Origin: JAENVT01 sp031412355
GTDB lineage: Bacteria > Actinomycetota > Acidimicrobiia > Acidimicrobiales > Ilumatobacteraceae
Direction of reading: 5' to 3'
Assembly (NCBI GenBank): GCA_031412355.1
Contig: JANOCR010000086.1
Coordinates: 1 to 5,443, forward strand
DNA length: 5,443 nucleotides
Both the position numbers and the translations under genes were made by a program. Below are positions 1-4,918 of the stretch, in pieces. The notes under the pieces were generated by a model. The model ran no database searches. It saw only the letters and a list, made by a program, of their open reading frames with translations, and was not told the DNA's origin. Numbering within the stretch: position 1 is the stretch's first letter; every line of letters begins with the position of its first letter.

Positions 1-431
1 GGTCAACGCGACAGATCGGCCAAACTTCCACCGATGGAGGGCACCGGGTTCCTGACGATGATGGCCGAGCCACCCGCGCGGCCGTTCGTGGGCCGGAGGG
101 ACCGTGGCTGACCGAGGCGGACCTGCAGACCTACGCCGACGAGTTCGCCCACAGCGGCTTCTTCGGGCCGATCAGCTACTACCGCAACCTCGATGCCAAC
201 TTCGACATCGTCAAAGAGTTCAGTCCCGAGCGCCTGACCATGCCCGCCTACTTCATCGGTGGCACCGACGATGTGGTCAACGTGATGGACCCGTCAGGCA
301 TCGAGCGCATGCGGAACCTGCTCGCCGACTTCCGCGGGTCGACCGTTCTGGAAGGCGTCGGTCACTGGACGCAGCAAGAAGCCCCTGCAGCGTTCAACGA
401 AGCACTGCTGGGGTTCCTGCGAACGTTGTGA
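1..431 (+). CDS. Alpha/beta hydrolase, epoxide-hydrolase-like, 3' part with apparent frameshift
   Basis: The 5' end lies outside the window. From about base 93 to the TGA at 429-431 the third frame reads PWLTEADLQTYADEF, then SYYRNLD, MPAYFIGGTDDVV and GVGHWTQQEAP. These are the cap-domain and C-terminal blocks typical of epoxide hydrolases of the alpha/beta hydrolase fold. The likely catalytic acid is one of the Asp codons at 267-272 and the catalytic His is at 363-365; the nucleophile elbow is upstream of the window. Bases 1-93 read naturally in frame one (KLPPMEGTGFLTMMAEPP, then ARPFVG), which stops at 109-111. Joining frame one to frame three at about 91-95 gives a smooth FVG-PEGPWL, so one base seems to be missing there. 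This is either a real inactivating mutation or a sequence error. Expected role: cytoplasmic hydrolysis of an epoxide or related substrate. The family is clear; the substrate is not known. Confidence 0.8.
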   Translation, partial: STRQIGQTSTDGGHRVPDDDGRATRAAVRGPEGPWLTEADLQTYADEFAHSGFFGPISYYRNLDANFDIVKEFSPERLTMPAYFIGGTDDVVNVMDPSGIERMRNLLADFRGSTVLEGVGHWTQQEAPAAFNEALLGFLRTL

Positions 432-443
432 TTCTCTGGCGCG

Positions 444-1250
444 CTATCTGCGCTGAAGCTTGCTGAGCAGACGCAGGAGTTCGAGGTACAACCACACGAG
501 GGTGACGACCAGCGCGAATGCGGCGAACCACTCCATGCCTTTAGGCAAACCCTGCTTGGCGCCTTTCTCGATGAAGTCGAAGTCGAGTGCGAGGTTCATT
601 GCCGCGAGGCCTGCCGCGAAGATGCTGAATCCGATGCTCAACAGGCTGGTCGACTGCAGGAACGAGACACCGCCGCCGAAGAGATTGATGATGAACGAGA
701 ACAGGTAGAACACCATCAGCCCCATCGTGGCCGTGATGATGATCTTGCGGAACTTGTCGGTGACCTTGATGATCTTGGTCCGGTAGAGCACCAGCATGAC
801 CACGAAGACACCAAGGGTGGCGCCGACGGCCTGCAGCACGATGCCGTTCTGATAGTTCTCGTAGGCCTTGGAGATGACACCGAGGAAGAAGCCTTCGCCG
901 ATGGCGTAGACGGGTGCGAGGAACTTGGCCCACATCGGTCGGAAGTACATCGCGATCGCACAGGCGAAGCCGACCAGCACGCCGCCTAGTGCCAACGCTG
1001 GGAAGCCGCCTACCTCGCCGCCGGAGTTGTCGGGGCCCATTTGCCAGCCGACGACTGCAGTGGCGAGGAGTATGACCATCAACACGCCGCTGGCACTGAT
1101 GGTGCCACCGACGGTCATGACCTGTGAATTCCAGCTACTGACGGGACCGTCGGTGATCGGCGTGGCGCGCGTGGTCGGGTCGGGCGCTGCCCAGCCAGGA
1201 TTGCGCGCAGCCTGATTCCAGATGCGGTCGTTGAGTATTGGGTTTGCCAT
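444..1250 (-). CDS. Bax inhibitor-1/YccA family membrane protein
   Basis: 268 residues, normal for the actinobacterial branch of the family. A polar N-terminus of about 45 residues (starting MANPILNDRIWNQAARNPGW) is followed by about seven hydrophobic helices near residues 47-68, 84-103, 110-128, 137-155, 169-192, 203-222 and 240-262. The C-terminal signature LALDFDFIEKGAKQGLPKGM then EWFAAF is characteristic. Its acidic residues (D223, D225) are candidates for the pH-sensing acidic cluster described in bacterial homologues such as YetJ. Family members are inner-membrane proteins linked to calcium leak and stress tolerance; that role is inferred. The start at 1250 is chosen because AAGGAGG lies five bases upstream. 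A longer in-frame ATG at 1286 lacks such a site. It lies 87 bases downstream of the minus-strand monooxygenase-like gene and may be co-transcribed, although a possible TAACGT -10 box (1285-1290) could give it its own promoter. It ends tail to tail with the hydrolase, 12 bases apart. Confidence 0.9.
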   Translation of the reverse strand: MANPILNDRIWNQAARNPGWAAPDPTTRATPITDGPVSSWNSQVMTVGGTISASGVLMVILLATAVVGWQMGPDNSGGEVGGFPALALGGVLVGFACAIAMYFRPMWAKFLAPVYAIGEGFFLGVISKAYENYQNGIVLQAVGATLGVFVVMLVLYRTKIIKVTDKFRKIIITATMGLMVFYLFSFIINLFGGGVSFLQSTSLLSIGFSIFAAGLAAMNLALDFDFIEKGAKQGLPKGMEWFAAFALVVTLVWLYLELLRLLSKLQRR

Positions 1251-1255
1251 GGACG

Positions 1256-1262
1256 CCTCCTT
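1256..1262 (-). promoter_or_regulatory. Shine-Dalgarno site of the Bax inhibitor-1 gene
   Basis: On the minus strand this reads AAGGAGG, a full match to the anti-Shine-Dalgarno consensus, five bases before the ATG at 1250. It decides the start codon against the upstream in-frame ATG at 1286. Confidence 0.85.
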
Positions 1263-1337
1263 GGGCGAACGAGTAACAGAGCGCACGTTACCGCCGCGCG
1301 CAACGCTTGTGTGTGCGACCCCCTGGTGAGATTGGGG

Positions 1338-1667
1338 TTACATCAGATCATGTGCGCTCGCGCCGTCCCACAGCTCGATGTCGGGTGCGCCGGTCAGCAG
1401 TCCGTTGCACGCCGCCGCCATCTCGACCATCACCGTGCTGTCGAAGTGGTTGCGTTGCGCGGAAATTGAATCCCACTTCTGGATCACCAGGTAACGGCCG
1501 GGCTGGGTCACCGACGAGCACAGGTCGACGTTTCGGCAACCGGGCTGCATGCGAGTGAGCACTACGTACTTCGACAGAATCGCCACCAGCGAGCCGGCAT
1601 CGGCCGCATCGAACCGCATCGTCACGATCGCCAGCTCCATTGGGCCGTCGTCCGACGGGAGGGCCAT
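1338..1667 (-). CDS. Antibiotic biosynthesis monooxygenase (ABM) domain protein
   Basis: 109 residues, the usual size of a single ABM-fold domain (dimeric ferredoxin-like barrel, YgiN-like). Visible elements are strand 1 (ELAIVTMRFD, residues 11-20), a helix with LSKYVVLTR (31-39), PGCRNVDLC (42-50), the core strand GRYLVIQKWDS (57-67) and the following QRNHFDS helix start (71-77). The H-F-D-S after a W-containing strand is typical of the family. Members oxidise quinol-like or polyketide substrates or degrade haem, and many have no known substrate, so no reaction is assigned. The start is uncertain. ATG 1667 is used because a TATCGT box sits eight bases upstream, which suits a leaderless transcript. 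ATG 1640 (MELAIVTMRF) would also give a natural N-terminus; neither has a clear ribosome binding site. It lies divergent from the sigma factor and upstream of the Bax inhibitor-1 gene. Confidence 0.82.
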   Translation of the reverse strand: MALPSDDGPMELAIVTMRFDAADAGSLVAILSKYVVLTRMQPGCRNVDLCSSVTQPGRYLVIQKWDSISAQRNHFDSTVMVEMAAACNGLLTGAPDIELWDGASAHDLM

Positions 1668-1675
1668 GCCCGCGA

Positions 1676-1681
1676 ACGATA
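1676..1681 (-). promoter_or_regulatory. Candidate -10 box for the ABM gene
   Basis: The minus strand reads TATCGT, fitting the actinobacterial TANNNT -10 pattern, eight bases before the ATG at 1667. This places transcription start at or close to the start codon (leaderless). No good -35 element is visible at 16-18 bases, so this is tentative. Confidence 0.3.
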
Positions 1682-1720
1682 CACGGTACGGCTGTATCTG
1701 AATCGCCGATGAACGACGAT

Positions 1721-1763
1721 TTGACAGCGCCGGGTGTGAGGTGCTTGACCTGGTGGGTATCGT
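1721..1763 (+). promoter_or_regulatory. Candidate promoter elements upstream of the sigma factor gene
   Basis: The stretch holds a perfect TTGACA (1721-1726), a second TTGACC (1745-1750) 24 bases later, and a TATCGT -10-like box (1758-1763). Neither -35-like hexamer is at 16-18 bases from that -10 box (31 and 7 bases respectively), so no single classical promoter can be assigned. The repeated TTGAC might be an operator or promoters of different sigma classes. It lies in the 155-base divergent gap between the ABM and sigma factor genes. Confidence 0.25.
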
Positions 1764-1812
1764 GAGGCAATTGCCGCTCGGGTTACCGGGGGGTGAACAA
1801 ACTCACCGTTCG

Positions 1813-1817
1813 AGGAG
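1813..1817 (+). promoter_or_regulatory. Shine-Dalgarno site that sets the sigma factor start
   Basis: AGGAG five bases before the GTG at 1823. The upstream in-frame GTG at 1793 is preceded by a G-run directly abutting it and lacks correct spacing. The GTG at 1823 gives MAKDRVERDEEDLVRLYL, the usual N-terminus for short primary-type sigma factors. Confidence 0.75.
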
Positions 1818-1822
1818 CATTC

Positions 1823-2761
1823 GTGGCGAAAGATCGTGTAGAGCGCGACGAAGAAGACCTGGTCCGCCTGTATCTGACCGATATCGGCCAGTACATGTTG
1901 CTCACCAAGGATGATGAGGTCCGACTCGCCAAGCAGATCGAAGCCGGCAAAGCGGCGATCGAAGAGCTCGACCAGATCGGCAAGGACCTGACAGCGGCAA
2001 AGAAGCGTGAGCTGCGCCGTGCTTCCCGCGAGGGGGAAGATGCCGAACGAGCGTTCGTGCAGTCGAACCTTCGTCTCGTCGTCTCGATCGCCAAGAAGTA
2101 TCAGGCATCGGGTTTGCCCCTGCTCGACCTCATCCAGGAGGGAAACCTGGGTTTGATGCACGCCGTCGAGAAGTTCGACTGGCGCAAAGGCTTCAAGTTC
2201 TCGACCTACGCCACGTGGTGGATCCGCCAGGCGATCACTCGAGGGATCGCCAACACCGGGCGCACCATCCGCCTGCCTGTGCACGCGGGCGACACGCTGG
2301 CCCGCCTGCAGAAGGCGCGCAGCCGGCTCGAGCTCAAACTCGGCCGCCCGGCGACGCTGTCGGAACTGGCCAAAGAAGTCGAGATGCCCGAAGACAAGGT
2401 CACCGAGGCATTGCGTTTCGCCGCCGAGCCCTTGTCGCTCAGCGAGCCATTGCGAGAAGACGGCGATGCCGAACTCGGCGACGTTGTCGAAGACCGTTCG
2501 GCCGAATCGCCGTTCGAGGTCGCTGCCACCGCACTGTTGCCGGAAGAGATCGCCCGTCTGCTGGCGCCGCTCGACGAGCGCGAGCGAGAGATCCTGAAGC
2601 TGCGCTTCGGCCTCGACCGCGGCGAGCCGCGCACGCTCGAAGAAGTGGGCGAGCACTTCAATCTCACCCGCGAGCGCATCCGCCAGATCGAAGCTAGGGC
2701 CATGAGCAAGCTGCGGCACCCGTCCAGCGACACGGGCGCCCGCGACCTTCTTGCCGTCTAG
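1823..2761 (+). CDS. Primary-type RNA polymerase sigma-70 factor, SigB-like (group 2)
   Basis: 312 residues, matching non-essential primary-like sigma factors of actinobacteria rather than the longer principal sigma, since region 1.1 is absent. In order: region 1.2 (residues 12-42, DLVRLYLTDIGQYMLLTKDD); a charged linker (43-75); region 2 (76-154) including the core-binding LIQEGNLGLMHAVEKFDW and the -10-reading FSTYATWWIRQAITRGIA; region 3 (155-237); and region 4 (240-300) with ILKLRFGLD and the -35-reading helix-turn-helix TLEEVGEHFNLTRERIRQIE. All these are well conserved and the gene looks intact. It directs core polymerase to housekeeping-like promoters, probably in stress or stationary phase by analogy with SigB/HrdA-type factors; that role is inferred. 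The GTG start at 1823 is chosen on its ribosome site. It is divergent from the ABM gene and 62 bases ahead of a GNAT gene on the same strand. Confidence 0.95.
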   Translation: MAKDRVERDEEDLVRLYLTDIGQYMLLTKDDEVRLAKQIEAGKAAIEELDQIGKDLTAAKKRELRRASREGEDAERAFVQSNLRLVVSIAKKYQASGLPLLDLIQEGNLGLMHAVEKFDWRKGFKFSTYATWWIRQAITRGIANTGRTIRLPVHAGDTLARLQKARSRLELKLGRPATLSELAKEVEMPEDKVTEALRFAAEPLSLSEPLREDGDAELGDVVEDRSAESPFEVAATALLPEEIARLLAPLDEREREILKLRFGLDRGEPRTLEEVGEHFNLTRERIRQIEARAMSKLRHPSSDTGARDLLAV

Positions 2762-2823
2762 CCAGCCTTCCTTCGCATGGCAGCGAATGCCCCTGCAGTA
2801 CCTGCGCGCGTCTGGCTTGTGAC

Positions 2824-3399
2824 GTGATCGAAGTACGCGACGCCGTAGTCGACGACGCCGATGCCATCGCTAGTGCACACATCGACGGCTGGCGCATGGG
2901 GTACCGCAATGTAGTGCCCGACGAATATCTCGATGCCGACGAGTTCGCCACAACCCGGCGCGAACGATGGAGGGCGTGGAGCTGGCAATCCAACCTCGGG
3001 TCGCGGCTGTTCGTCGTGACGATCCAGGGCAGGGTCGTGGGATTCGGCAATGCCGGGCCGGAGCTCGCCTCGGCGGACCCGACCAACGCTGCGGCGACCG
3101 AAGCCGAGGGCCAAACCACAATGCGCGGCGAGGTGTACGGCTTTTACCTGCACCCCAGCGCATGGGGAAGCGGGGCCGCGCCAGCGTTGATGAGCCGCTG
3201 CGAAGAGTTCCTCCGTGACGAAGGTTTCACCACGGCGGTGTTGTGGGTGTTGCGCGACAACCCCCGTGCGTTGGCGTTCTACGAGAAGGCCGGCTGGCAC
3301 TTCACGGGACACGAGTCGATGTTTTCGCCCTCCGAGCGGCCGGACTCGCTGCTGTCGAAGGTGGAGTACGTGGTCAGGGAGTATCAGGTCAGCCTGTAG
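2824..3399 (+). CDS. GNAT family N-acetyltransferase
   Basis: 191 residues, one GNAT domain. The N-terminus (MIEVRDAVVDDADAIASAHI) has the strand-helix opening of the fold, followed by DGWRMGYRNVVPDEYLD. Motif A is EVYGFYLHPSAWGSGAAPAL (residues 103-122), whose AWGSGAA loop binds the acetyl-CoA pyrophosphate. Motif B is AVLWVLRDNPRALAFYEKAG (138-157), ending in the usual F-Y-E-K-A-G-W. It transfers an acetyl group from acetyl-CoA to an amine; the substrate (small molecule, antibiotic, peptide or protein) cannot be told from sequence. The GTG start at 2824 gives the natural N-terminus but has no convincing ribosome site. It follows the sigma factor by 62 bases without a visible terminator, so read-through is possible. 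The next ORF lies 36 bases downstream in the same reading frame. Confidence 0.9.
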   Translation: MIEVRDAVVDDADAIASAHIDGWRMGYRNVVPDEYLDADEFATTRRERWRAWSWQSNLGSRLFVVTIQGRVVGFGNAGPELASADPTNAAATEAEGQTTMRGEVYGFYLHPSAWGSGAAPALMSRCEEFLRDEGFTTAVLWVLRDNPRALAFYEKAGWHFTGHESMFSPSERPDSLLSKVEYVVREYQVSL

Positions 3400-3435
3400 T
3401 TCAAGTTCGATGTCAAGTGGTTCGATATCTCTGTC

Positions 3436-3888
3436 GTGGAGTTGTTGCCCAATTCGATGACGTTTCGCATCATCTCGACACTCGATGTCGTCGACGAGAA
3501 CGAGATACCGGCCGACTTCACCGGCCGCGTCCGCAGATCCATCAACGGCGCCGAGGCGTATGTCGCCTGGTTCTCCGCCGGCCTGCTCGACAATCCTGGC
3601 CGCAACTACCCCGCCTACCGCCGTTACCGCTCCGACGGCCAGGTCAAATACGAGATGTTCTACGAGCGTGGGCAGTTGCAGGACCCGACCGACCGTGAGC
3701 CTGCGGTGCGCGGCTACTTCGCCAACGGATCGCTGCACTACGAAGAGCACTACCGCGACGGCAAACGCAACGACGCGGCGAACGGGAGCCCGGCCGTGTC
3801 GAAGTGGCGCTCCGACGGCACGCTTCGCCACCAACTGCGCTATCGCAACGGCAAACGACTGACCGGACGCCACGCCCCCCAGTCCTAG
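3436..3888 (+). CDS. MORN/YwqK-like repeat protein, three 30-residue units
   Basis: 150 residues. After an N-terminal part (residues 1-58, including TLDVVDENEIPADFTGRVRR) come three units of exactly 30 residues. Pro-Ala occurs at 59, 89 and 119, Asp/Asn-Gly at 67, 97 and 127, Tyr at 76, 106 and 136, and Gly at 79, 109 and 139. The unit pattern is PAv..w/y..DG.l.y...YrdGkr.D. This resembles MORN-variant repeats in proteins named 'YwqK family antitoxin', where the motif forms a repeated beta-hairpin; actual antitoxin activity is not demonstrated by such a match. No partner toxin gene is adjacent, and no signal peptide or membrane helix is seen. Start: GTG 3436 is used; ATG 3457 (MTFRIISTL) is equally possible and neither has a clear ribosome site. 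It may share a transcript with the GNAT gene and is followed at once by a strong hairpin. Confidence 0.75.
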   Translation: MELLPNSMTFRIISTLDVVDENEIPADFTGRVRRSINGAEAYVAWFSAGLLDNPGRNYPAYRRYRSDGQVKYEMFYERGQLQDPTDREPAVRGYFANGSLHYEEHYRDGKRNDAANGSPAVSKWRSDGTLRHQLRYRNGKRLTGRHAPQS

Positions 3889-3930
3889 TGGAGTGTTTCG
3901 GGCCCCCTCGGGGTGGCGCCAAACACTCCA
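3889..3930 (+). terminator. Strong hairpin directly after the repeat-protein gene
   Basis: Perfect 10-bp arms TGGAGTGTTT (3889-3898) and AAACACTCCA (3921-3930) enclose a GC-rich centre in which CCCC and GGGG can form an inner hairpin with a three-base loop. It begins on the base after the stop codon. There is no U-run after it, so it is either a U-less terminator as often predicted in actinobacteria or a REP-like palindromic repeat. The structure would work on both strands. Confidence 0.6.
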
Positions 3931-4013
3931 TGCCGCGTCACGGGTTGTTTGAGGGTCGGGCGCGATGGGAACCGCTCAACCAAGGCCGTGGCCGTGTGGC
4001 GATGGCAATGAAC

Positions 4014-4020
4014 AAGGAGA
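4014..4020 (+). promoter_or_regulatory. Shine-Dalgarno site of the DUF6458-like gene
   Basis: AAGGAGA five bases before the ATG at 4026. It selects this start over two in-frame ATG codons at 4002 and 4008, which lie upstream of the site. Confidence 0.8.
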
Positions 4021-4025
4021 CTGAC

Positions 4026-4262
4026 ATGGGAGCACTGAGCATTCTGCTGATTGCCGCCGGAGCAATAATGACCTGGGCAATGGAGGACAACACCACCGGG
4101 TTCGATCTACGCATGATCGGAATCATCCTGCTCGTCGTCGGAGCCGTTGGCCTGATCGCCTCGCTGGCGCGAGGATCGATGATGGGCTTTACCTCCACTC
4201 GCGAGAGCCACCTGTCGGGCGACGGACGCACCGTCGTCGAGCGCGAGCACACCAACTTCTGA
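4026..4262 (+). CDS. Small two-helix membrane protein, DUF6458-like
   Basis: 78 residues. Helix 1 is MGALSILLIAAGAIMTWAM (residues 1-19), then a short polar loop DNTTGFDLR, then helix 2 MIGIILLVVGAVGLIASLA (30-48), and a charged tail ending TVVEREHTNF. The layout of a start at MG, a first helix, a short loop with GFDL, a second helix with VGAVGL, and a charged tail matches the actinobacterial family named DUF6458, whose function is unknown. It should sit in the cytoplasmic membrane. The start is fixed by AAGGAGA five bases upstream. It stands alone between two hairpin structures, so it is probably a single-gene transcript; no clear promoter is visible in the 95 bases between the first hairpin and the gene. 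The family call is from memory of pattern, not a search. Confidence 0.75.
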   Translation: MGALSILLIAAGAIMTWAMEDNTTGFDLRMIGIILLVVGAVGLIASLARGSMMGFTSTRESHLSGDGRTVVEREHTNF

Positions 4263-4277
4263 TCGGCAACATCTAAC

Positions 4278-4332
4278 CCTCCGGCAAACGTCTGGGCGTT
4301 TGGCGGAGGTGGACGGGAATCCGTTTTCCACC
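4278..4332 (+). terminator. Tandem hairpins after the DUF6458-like gene
   Basis: Hairpin one has 13-bp arms with a single mismatch, CCTCCGGCAAACG (4278-4290) and CGTTTGGCGGAGG (4297-4309), around a six-base loop. Hairpin two follows and shares two bases with it: GGTGGACGG (4308-4316) pairs with CCG-T and CCACC (4321-4324 and 4328-4332) with a three-T bulge. It starts 16 bases after the stop codon. There is no terminal U-run, so terminator is the likeliest but not the only reading. Confidence 0.55.
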
Positions 4333-4377
4333 GCGTATGCCCAGGTAGATCGATTGCGGACGCACCATCAAGCCGCT

Positions 4378-4398
4378 CTGAGACTTCCACTGAGACTT
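4378..4398. repeat. Short tandem direct repeat, CTGAGACTT twice
   Basis: CTGAGACTT occurs at 4378-4386 and again at 4390-4398, a 12-base period with CCA between copies. It lies in the 147-base gap between the DUF6458-like gene and the end of the minus-strand ORF. Two copies on one helical face could be a protein-binding site; no function can be assigned. Nothing else gene-like is seen in this gap. Confidence 0.5.
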
Positions 4399-4409
4399 AT
4401 CGGCTCGAA

Positions 4410-4868
4410 CTAGCACACCTCCACATGGACGGCCGCAGCTACAGGCCCAACAAGCGGCCCGGCACACGCCGCCAGCAAGGAGGTGAACCAACCGGCTAGA
4501 CCTTCATCCGACTGGGGAATTCCGTGATCACAGCCCCAGGGAATTAGGTGATCGTCGAGAACGTCGTGATCGGTGCCGGTGTCCACGATCACTCGATGCC
4601 CCGCCGCGACCAGCTCACTGATCGCGGCGATCGCGTCAGTGTCGATCTGGTCGCCGGCAACCGAGGCGACGCGTAGCCGATCGCACGGTGCGACGGAACT
4701 GGCGATCCCGTCGGCGAACGTGCTGGCCGGTGTCGGGTCCGAGACACCCAGGGTCGGCGCAGCATCAGACGGAGCGTACAAGCGAGGCTCTGACCCCGAA
4801 GTCAGAAGCGGGCTCCGAAGATGAGGCGAACGCCCCATGCGCGCAGGACACGCGACGCGCATGCTCAT
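4410..4868 (-). CDS. Unrecognised hypothetical protein, possibly degenerate
   Basis: An ORF of 152 residues from ATG 4868; I do not recognise the family. The C-terminal two thirds look protein-like: STFADGIASSVAPCDRLRV, then VAGDQIDTDAIAAISELVAA, GHRVIVDTGTDHDVLDDHLI and a small hydrophobic segment LLAACAGPLVGPVAAAVHV near the end, with mostly G/C third positions. The alternation of helix (DAIAAISELVAAG) and strand (HRVIVDTG) suggests an alpha/beta fold. An eight-residue repeat (DHLIPWGC then DHGIPQSD) gives a His/Asp-rich patch. The first ~40 residues have weaker third-position bias and contain hairpins in the DNA, so the true start may be further in (for example TTG 4781), or the ORF may be a remnant like its neighbours. 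ATG 4868 is used because GAGGG lies eight bases upstream. The ORF can be extended to ATG 4982, but that would overlap the cupin gene head on. Confidence 0.4.
   Translation of the reverse strand: MSMRVACPARMGRSPHLRSPLLTSGSEPRLYAPSDAAPTLGVSDPTPASTFADGIASSVAPCDRLRVASVAGDQIDTDAIAAISELVAAGHRVIVDTGTDHDVLDDHLIPWGCDHGIPQSDEGLAGWFTSLLAACAGPLVGPVAAAVHVEVC
4789..4806. repeat. Small perfect inverted repeat (TCTGAC/GTCAGA)
   Basis: Six-bp arms TCTGAC (4789-4794) and GTCAGA (4801-4806) around a six-base loop CCCGAA. It lies inside the weakly coding N-terminal part of the minus-strand ORF. It is short enough to be chance, but it is the first of three hairpins in about 130 bases. Confidence 0.35.
4836..4863. 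repeat. Inverted repeat with 8-bp arms
   Basis: CATGCGCG (4836-4843) and CGCGCATG (4856-4863) are perfect reverse complements separated by 12 bases. It lies just before the larger inverted repeat at 4866-4918, between the two divergent starts and the ORF body. It could be an operator for a dimeric regulator or an RNA hairpin. Confidence 0.45.
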
Positions 4869-4918
4869 TCGCAGATCCCTCGCCACCCGGTGCGGGATGA
4901 GCGAGGGAGCTGAGAATG
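4866..4918. repeat. Inverted repeat carrying two mirrored ribosome sites and starts
   Basis: Left arm 4866-4883 and right arm 4901-4918 pair at 16 of 18 positions, and an inner CCCG (4886-4889)/CGGG (4893-4896) stem closes on a three-base loop. Read outward, each arm is GCGAGGG, eight bases, then ATG: for the cupin gene at 4916 on the + strand and for the minus-strand ORF at 4868. In RNA from either strand the ribosome site and start codon would be buried in the same long hairpin. It may be a translational control element, an operator between divergent genes, or a palindromic mobile-element relic. The pairing is directly visible; function is inferred. Confidence 0.65.
4904..4909 (+). promoter_or_regulatory. 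Shine-Dalgarno site of the cupin gene
   Basis: AGGGAG six bases before the ATG at 4916, inside the right arm of the inverted repeat. It supports ATG 4916 over the internal ATG 4952 (MDFEIAEDRS), which has no ribosome site. Confidence 0.6.

Noticed and set aside
104..466. 120-residue + strand ORF over the hydrolase
   Set aside because: Arg-rich out-of-frame shadow of the hydrolase frame, running into the convergent neighbour.
1318..1338. ACCCC/GGGGT hairpin between the ABM and Bax inhibitor-1 genes
   Set aside because: Only five base pairs around an 11-base loop with no U-run; too weak to call a terminator.
1622..2719. 365-residue minus-strand ORF opposite the sigma factor gene
   Set aside because: It is antisense to a clear sigma-70 factor with every conserved region; long antisense frames are expected in GC-rich genes, and its product shows no recognisable domain.
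2771..2786. TTCGC/GCGAA hairpin after the sigma factor stop
   Set aside because: Five base pairs with no following U-run; not distinguishable from chance.
2758..3873. 371-residue minus-strand ORF opposite the GNAT and repeat-protein genes
   Set aside because: It spans two + strand genes with recognisable domains and exact repeat periodicity; the antisense product is low-complexity Arg/Val/Gly-rich with no motif.
3436..3888. Toxin-antitoxin pair formed by the GNAT gene and the YwqK-like gene
   Set aside because: GNAT toxins do exist, but they are smaller and paired with a DNA-binding antitoxin upstream. This GNAT resembles a general acetyltransferase and the order and partner type do not fit.
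3804..4025. Upstream extension of the DUF6458-like ORF to ATG 3804
   Set aside because: It would read through the end of the repeat-protein gene and the 3889-3930 hairpin; a good ribosome site sits before ATG 4026 and the family starts with MG at the first helix.
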